Part shown: positions 60,372 to 64,000 of the stretch, in pieces | Layout of the letters: each line of letters begins with the position of its first letter | Position numbering within the stretch: the stretch's first letter is position 1 | From: Paracraurococcus sp042666655 | GTDB lineage: Bacteria > Pseudomonadota > Alphaproteobacteria > Acetobacterales > Acetobacteraceae | Direction: 5' to 3' | NCBI RefSeq assembly: GCF_042666655.1 | Contig: NZ_JBHTDE010000006.1 | Span: 186,001 to 250,000 of the forward strand | DNA: 64,000 nt | Made by a program: the position numbers and the translations under genes | Notes under the pieces: generated by a model | What the model was told of the DNA's origin: nothing | The model's database searches: none | What the model saw: the letters and a program-made list of their open reading frames with translations, nothing else

Positions 60372-61352
60372 ATGACAAGGCCATTCCGAACGACACGCCG
60401 GGCGGTGCTTGCCGCCGCCGCCCTTGCTGCCCCCGCCCGGGCGCAGGACGCCTGGCCCAGCCGGCCGGTCACCATCACCGTGCCCTGGGCGCCCGGCGGG
60501 TCCACCGACATCCTGGCGCGCACCCTGGCCGAGCCGCTGCGCACGGCGCTCGGCCAGCCGGTGGTGGTGGAGAACCGCTCCGGCGCCTCGGGCAATATCG
60601 GCTCGGCCGCCGTCGCCCGCGCCGCGCCCGACGGCCATGCGCTGCTCTTCGCCACGATGAGCACGCATGCGATGAACGCGGCGCTCATGAAGGACATGCC
60701 CTTCGACGGGGTCGAGGACTTCACCGCGATCGCGCTGCTGGCCTTCGTGCTGAACACCATGGTGGTCCACCCCTCGGTGCCGGCGCGGACGGTCCCCGAA
60801 TTCATCGCCCACCTGAAGGCCAATCCGGGGAAGCTCAGCTATGCCTCGGCCGGCCCGGGTTCGACCAACCACCTGTGCGCGGCGATGTTCTGCCGCATGG
60901 CCGGCGTCGAGATGGTGCACGTGCCCTATCGCGGCGGCGCGCCGGCGGTGCTGGATACGGTCGCGGGCCAGGTGCAGCTGTTCTTCTCGGCCGGCACCCA
61001 GACCCTGCCGCATGTGCGCGACGGGCGCCTCCGCCTGCTGGCGGTGACCGAGGCGACCCGCAGCGCCCTGCTGCCCGAGGTGCCGACGGTGGCGGAATCG
61101 CTGCCCGGCTATGCCATGGCGGTCTGGTACGGCGTGCTCGGCCCGCGCGGGATGCCGCCGGCGGTGGTCGCGCGGCTGAATGCCGAGATCAACCGCGCCC
61201 TGCTGCTGCCCGAGGTGAAGGGCAAGATGGCGGCGATCGGCGTCGAGGTGGCGCCGGAGACGCCGGCCGATTTCGCCGCCCGGATGCGCGCCGACGCGGC
61301 GAAATGGAGCCAGGTCATCCGCGAATTGGGCGTGACGGCGGGCGATGCCTGA
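60372..61352 (+). CDS. Bug-family tripartite tricarboxylate transporter receptor
   Basis: 326 residues. Twin-arginine-like start TRRAVLAAAALAAPARA, then WPSRPVTITVPWAPGGSTDILARTLAE, VENRSGASGNIGSAAVARA, SYASAGPGSTNHLCAAMF and VPYRGGAPAVLDTVAGQVQLFF. This is the most typical Bug protein of the three in the window. The ligand is unknown; TctAB permeases are absent. The gene for a GAF protein begins inside its 3' end, eight bases before its stop ends. Confidence 0.92.
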   Translation: MTRPFRTTRRAVLAAAALAAPARAQDAWPSRPVTITVPWAPGGSTDILARTLAEPLRTALGQPVVVENRSGASGNIGSAAVARAAPDGHALLFATMSTHAMNAALMKDMPFDGVEDFTAIALLAFVLNTMVVHPSVPARTVPEFIAHLKANPGKLSYASAGPGSTNHLCAAMFCRMAGVEMVHVPYRGGAPAVLDTVAGQVQLFFSAGTQTLPHVRDGRLRLLAVTEATRSALLPEVPTVAESLPGYAMAVWYGVLGPRGMPPAVVARLNAEINRALLLPEVKGKMAAIGVEVAPETPADFAARMRADAAKWSQVIRELGVTAGDA

Positions 61353-61827
61353 GGCGCGGCTTTCCGCGGCGCAGCTCGCCCGGCTCGCCGCCGCGGCGCG
61401 CGACCCGGCGCCGCTGGCCTTGCTGCGCGCGGCGGATGCCGCCGCGCGGGAGGCGATGGGCCACGGCCTCTGCACCGCCATGCGCTTCGACGCCGCGGCG
61501 ATGACGGTGCGGCGGATCCACAGCTCGGACCCCGTGGCCTATCCGGTCGGTGGCGCCAAGCCGAAGCGCGACACCGATTGGGGCCGCCAGGTGCTGCTGG
61601 AGGCCCGGGTCTTCGTCGGCGAGGGCGAGGCGGCGATCCGCGCCCATTTCGCCGACCATGCACTGATCGCCGCACTCGGCCTGCGCAGCATCGTCAACAT
61701 CCCGGTGGTGCTGCGCGGGGAATGCCGCGGCACGCTGAACTTCCTCTGGCCGGAGGCAGCGGTGCGGCCGGAATGGGTGGCGCTGGCAGGATTGCTCGGG
61801 CTGGTGGCGGCTTCTGACTGGGCGTGA
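61345..61827 (+). CDS. GAF-domain protein
   Basis: 160 residues, a single GAF domain: TAMRFDAAAMTVRRIHSSDPVAYPVGGAKPKRDTDWGRQVLLEARVFVGEGEAAIRAHFADHALIAALGLRSIVNIPVVLRGECRGTLNFLWPE. The SSDPxAYPVGGxKP block is common in GAF proteins found beside Bug receptors. It probably binds a small ligand in the cytoplasm; no output domain is attached. It overlaps the Bug gene by eight bases, so both are made together. Confidence 0.88.
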   Translation: MPEARLSAAQLARLAAAARDPAPLALLRAADAAAREAMGHGLCTAMRFDAAAMTVRRIHSSDPVAYPVGGAKPKRDTDWGRQVLLEARVFVGEGEAAIRAHFADHALIAALGLRSIVNIPVVLRGECRGTLNFLWPEAAVRPEWVALAGLLGLVAASDWA

Positions 61828-61929
61828 AGGAAGGCCGGGGGACGGCAGCCGCCCCCTCCGCCCCAACCCAAGGGTTCCAAGGGCCTTTCGGCCTTTGGCG
61901 GGGGTCCAGGGGGCGGCGCCCCCTGGCCT
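61828..61929. repeat. GC-rich multi-palindrome between convergent genes
   Basis: Fills the gap from the GAF stop to the ribF stop. Contains CCAAGGGCC / GGCCTTTGG (61877-61898, TTTC loop) and the perfect 21-base palindrome CCAGGGGGCG-G-CGCCCCCTGG (61906-61926), joined by CGGGGGT. A second class of element, distinct from the 140-bp type, but placed in the same way, stop codon to stop codon. Probably also a terminator for both genes. Confidence 0.8.
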
Positions 61930-62916
61930 TCACCCCAAAGCCTGCCGCGCATTCAGGGCGTCCTGCGCGATCGCCAGCTTCAGCTCCTCCAGCCCGGCGA
62001 ATTTCGCATCCGGCCGGAGGAATTTCACCAGCCGCACGCCGATCTCCCGGCCGTAGAGGTCGCCCGACCAGTCGAAGATGAAGGTCTCCAGCCGCGTCTC
62101 CGGGTCGCCGCCGAGGGTCGGCCGGCGCCCGACATTGGCCACCCCCTTGGCCTCCGTCCCGTCCGGCAGCGCCACGGTCACCGCATAGACGCCGCGCGCC
62201 GGCTCCAGGTGCCGGCCGATCCACATGTTGGCGGTCGGCCAGCCCAGCACCCGGCCGAGCTTGTCGCCATGCACCACCTCGCCGCGGATTTCCCACGGCC
62301 GGCCGAGCATCGCCGTCGCGCGTTCCGGGTAGCCGTCCTGCAGCGCCCGGCGGATGCGGGTGGAGGAGACCGGCCCCTGCGCATCGACCAGCGGGGGGAC
62401 GATGGTGGTGCCGATCCCGGCGGCCTCCGCCAGCCGGGCGATGGTCCCGGCATCGCCGCCGCGGCGGTGGCCGAAGGCGAAGTCCTGGCCGCAGGACAGG
62501 TGCGCGGCGCCGAGCCCGTCCTGCAGCACGTCGCGGAAGAAGGCCTCGGCCGGCATCGCCGCCAGTGCCGCGTCGAAGCGCAGCGCATAGACCACCGCGG
62601 CGCCGGCGGCGCCCAGCGCCGCCGCCTTGGCCGGCAGCAGGGTCAGCCGGAAGGGCGGGTCCTCGGGGCGGAAATGCTCGCGCGGATGCGGCTCGAAGGT
62701 CAGCGCGGCCAGCTTGGCGCCGGGCCGGGCGGCATGCGCCGCCTGCAGCACCGCCAGGTGCCCGCGATGCACCCCGTCCATGTTGCCGAGCGCGATGCTG
62801 GCGCCGCGCAGCCCGGCCGGCACGGCGCGCCAGTCGGTGATGATGGCGGGCGCCGCCGATTCAGACCTGCGGGCTGCCGCCCTCCGGTCATCGGAGGCGC
62901 TGATGGCGGGCGTCAT
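61930..62916 (-). CDS. ribF: Bifunctional riboflavin kinase / FAD synthetase
   Basis: 328 residues. The adenylyltransferase domain has SIALGNMDGVHRGHLAVLQAA, TFEPHPREHF, DFAFGHRRGGD and SSTRIRRALQDG; the kinase domain has GRVLGWPTANM, GVYAVTV, GVANVGRRPTLGG and ETFIFDWSGDLYGREIGVRLVKFLRPDAKF. It turns riboflavin into FMN and FAD in the cytoplasm. The N-terminal 30 residues are a short polar extension. The start overlaps the upstream MaoC gene by ATGA. Confidence 0.95.
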   Translation of the reverse strand: MTPAISASDDRRAAARRSESAAPAIITDWRAVPAGLRGASIALGNMDGVHRGHLAVLQAAHAARPGAKLAALTFEPHPREHFRPEDPPFRLTLLPAKAAALGAAGAAVVYALRFDAALAAMPAEAFFRDVLQDGLGAAHLSCGQDFAFGHRRGGDAGTIARLAEAAGIGTTIVPPLVDAQGPVSSTRIRRALQDGYPERATAMLGRPWEIRGEVVHGDKLGRVLGWPTANMWIGRHLEPARGVYAVTVALPDGTEAKGVANVGRRPTLGGDPETRLETFIFDWSGDLYGREIGVRLVKFLRPDAKFAGLEELKLAIAQDALNARQALG

Positions 62917-63383
62917 TCCGCCGCCAGCGCCTGTGCCAGCGCCTCGGCTTGGGTCCTCCGGGCGGCACGCGTCGGCACCGAGACGAAGGCCTCGCCCTCC
63001 AGCACCGGGACGCCGCGCACGGCGCAGACGGTGCGCAGCGTGGCGCGGTGCTTCTCCGGATGCAGCGCCAGCACCTCGACCGTCGCGGTCACCGTCTGGC
63101 CGATCAGCACGGGGGCGCGGAATTTCACCGTCTGCGACATGTAGATGGTGCCCGGGCCGGGCAGCTGGGTGCCGAGCACCTTGGTGATCAGCCCGGCCGC
63201 CAGCATGCCATGCGCGATGCGCTCGCCGAAGGGTGAGGTCTGGGCATAGTCGGCGTTGAGGTGCATCGGGTTGGTGTCGCCGGTGACCGCGGCGAACAGG
63301 ACGATGTCGGCCTCGGTGATGGTCTTGCCGAAGCTGGCCGTGAGGCCGACCGAGAGATCCTCGAAACACATGCCGTCGGACAT
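62913..63383 (-). CDS. MaoC-family dehydratase
   Basis: 156 residues, a hotdog-fold domain. FEDLSVGLTASFGKTITEADIVLFAAVTGDTNPMHLNADYAQTSPFGERIAHGMLAAGLI carries the catalytic Asp and His of R-specific enoyl-CoA hydratases (PhaJ type). It hydrates enoyl-CoA esters, linking fatty-acid breakdown with polyester synthesis, or acts in another CoA pathway. Coupling to ribF is by ATGA. The C-terminal 20 residues are Ala/Arg-rich. Confidence 0.9.
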   Translation of the reverse strand: MSDGMCFEDLSVGLTASFGKTITEADIVLFAAVTGDTNPMHLNADYAQTSPFGERIAHGMLAAGLITKVLGTQLPGPGTIYMSQTVKFRAPVLIGQTVTATVEVLALHPEKHRATLRTVCAVRGVPVLEGEAFVSVPTRAARRTQAEALAQALAAE

Positions 63384-63473
63384 GGGGAACCTTGCCTGGT
63401 GCCCGGCCGGTCTAGCCCTCGGCCCCTCCAGCGACAAGGATGGCGCCGCCCCCACCACACAAAGGACCCCTGC

Positions 63474-64000
63474 ATGCCCGTGACCGATATCGGCACCTCC
63501 GACCGCCTGCTCGCCGAGTTGCGGGGATGGGTGGAGCACGAGACCCCGACGCCGGACGGCGCCGCGGTGAACCGGCTGCTGGACACGGCCGAGGCCGAGT
63601 TGCGGGCGGTGGGCGCGGCGATCGAGCGGCTGCCGGGCAGCCGCGGCTTCGGCGACACGCTGGTCGCCCGGACGCCGGGCGAAGGCGCGCCGGTGGTGGT
63701 GGCCGGGCACCTCGACACGGTCTGGGACCACGGGACGCTGGCCGGCTCCATGCCCTTCCGGGTGGAGGGCGAGCGCGCCCATGGCCCCGGCATCTACGAC
63801 ATGAAGGCCGGCAGCTTCTTCGCCTTCCACAGCGTGCGGGAGATCCTGCGCCAGGGCACGAAGACCAGGCGCCCCATCACCCTGCTGCTGACCCCGGACG
63901 AGGAGGTCGGCAGCCCGACCTCCCGCGCGCCGATCGAGGCCGCGGCGCGCGGGGCGCGGGCGGTGCTGATCCCCGAACCCGCCGGCGGTCCGCAGGGCGC
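63474..64000 (+). CDS. M20 family metallopeptidase, N-terminal part (3' truncated by window edge)
   Basis: The frame is open to the last base; 175 residues are visible. The metal site motif VVVAGHLDTVWDHGTL, then GPGIYDMKAGSFFAFHSV, then LLTPDEEVGSPTS (catalytic Glu and metal Glu) identify an M20 peptidase of the glutamate carboxypeptidase (CpG2) type. It has no signal peptide in the visible start. The ATG at 63474 follows AAAGGA at normal distance. Divergent from the MaoC gene. Confidence 0.9.
   Translation, partial: MPVTDIGTSDRLLAELRGWVEHETPTPDGAAVNRLLDTAEAELRAVGAAIERLPGSRGFGDTLVARTPGEGAPVVVAGHLDTVWDHGTLAGSMPFRVEGERAHGPGIYDMKAGSFFAFHSVREILRQGTKTRRPITLLLTPDEEVGSPTSRAPIEAAARGARAVLIPEPAGGPQG

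Overview
This is a 64 kb chromosomal window from a very GC-rich alphaproteobacterium, most likely Acetobacteraceae and Roseomonas-like. The grounds are a pckA/chvI/chvG neighbourhood, a SAM-II riboswitch upstream of metZ, three Bug-type solute receptors, an FNR-type regulator and dense overlapping reading frames of high third-position GC. The genus is an inference; no rRNA or marker phylogeny was possible.

Layout. 1-6.4 kb: the end of an AtzE-like amidase, a small cupin, hemN, and a large PAS-rich histidine kinase facing a single-domain response regulator. 6.6-14.6 kb: an orphan CoxL-type molybdenum hydroxylase, a Bug receptor with a small membrane protein, a three-gene catabolic operon (carboxymuconolactone decarboxylase family, 3-hydroxyisobutyrate dehydrogenase family, metallo-beta-lactamase lactonase), a metallophosphoesterase and a haloacetate dehalogenase-like hydrolase. 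14.7-22.1 kb: one minus-strand directon with a polyamine-type ABC importer (potF-A-B-C order), two tandem 400-residue aminotransferases and a double-GNAT protein. 22.2-26.45 kb: a free-standing phage tail-spike cassette with its own promoter and terminator. 26.6-31.9 kb: an FNR-type regulator, gmhA, gmhB, a two-domain glycosyltransferase and an RgpF-like protein (surface polysaccharide). 32-35 kb: leucyl aminopeptidase, MarR regulator, ghrA. 35-41.3 kb: yejABEF oligopeptide importer. 41.3-44.7 kb: hisN, pheA and a SulP transporter. 44.8-51 kb: DUF2237, pckA, HugZ-like protein, chvI, chvG. 51-53.8 kb: a hydroxyacid dehydrogenase, a Bug receptor and DUF3237. 53.9-58.25 kb: a TrmH methylase leading into an Mla-type lipid transporter (STAS-MlaE, MlaF, MlaD, PqiC-like). 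58.3-64 kb: apaG, metZ with SAM-II riboswitch, Bug receptor, GAF protein, ribF, a MaoC dehydratase and the start of an M20 peptidase.

Two signals stand out. First, a family of about 140-bp, three-hairpin palindromic elements fills several intergenic gaps exactly from stop codon to the next gene (10405, 37098, 44688), with degenerate or half copies at 5911, 52166 and 58252; shorter GC palindromes of other classes sit at 18982, 60303 and 61828. Second, the four-gene tail-spike cassette is complete as a transcription unit but has no capsid, tail or lysis genes beside it. Others are the SAM-II riboswitch, a 51-bp tandem repeat that duplicates the chvG stop codon, and two very short ORFs that may be translated (before mlaD and apaG).
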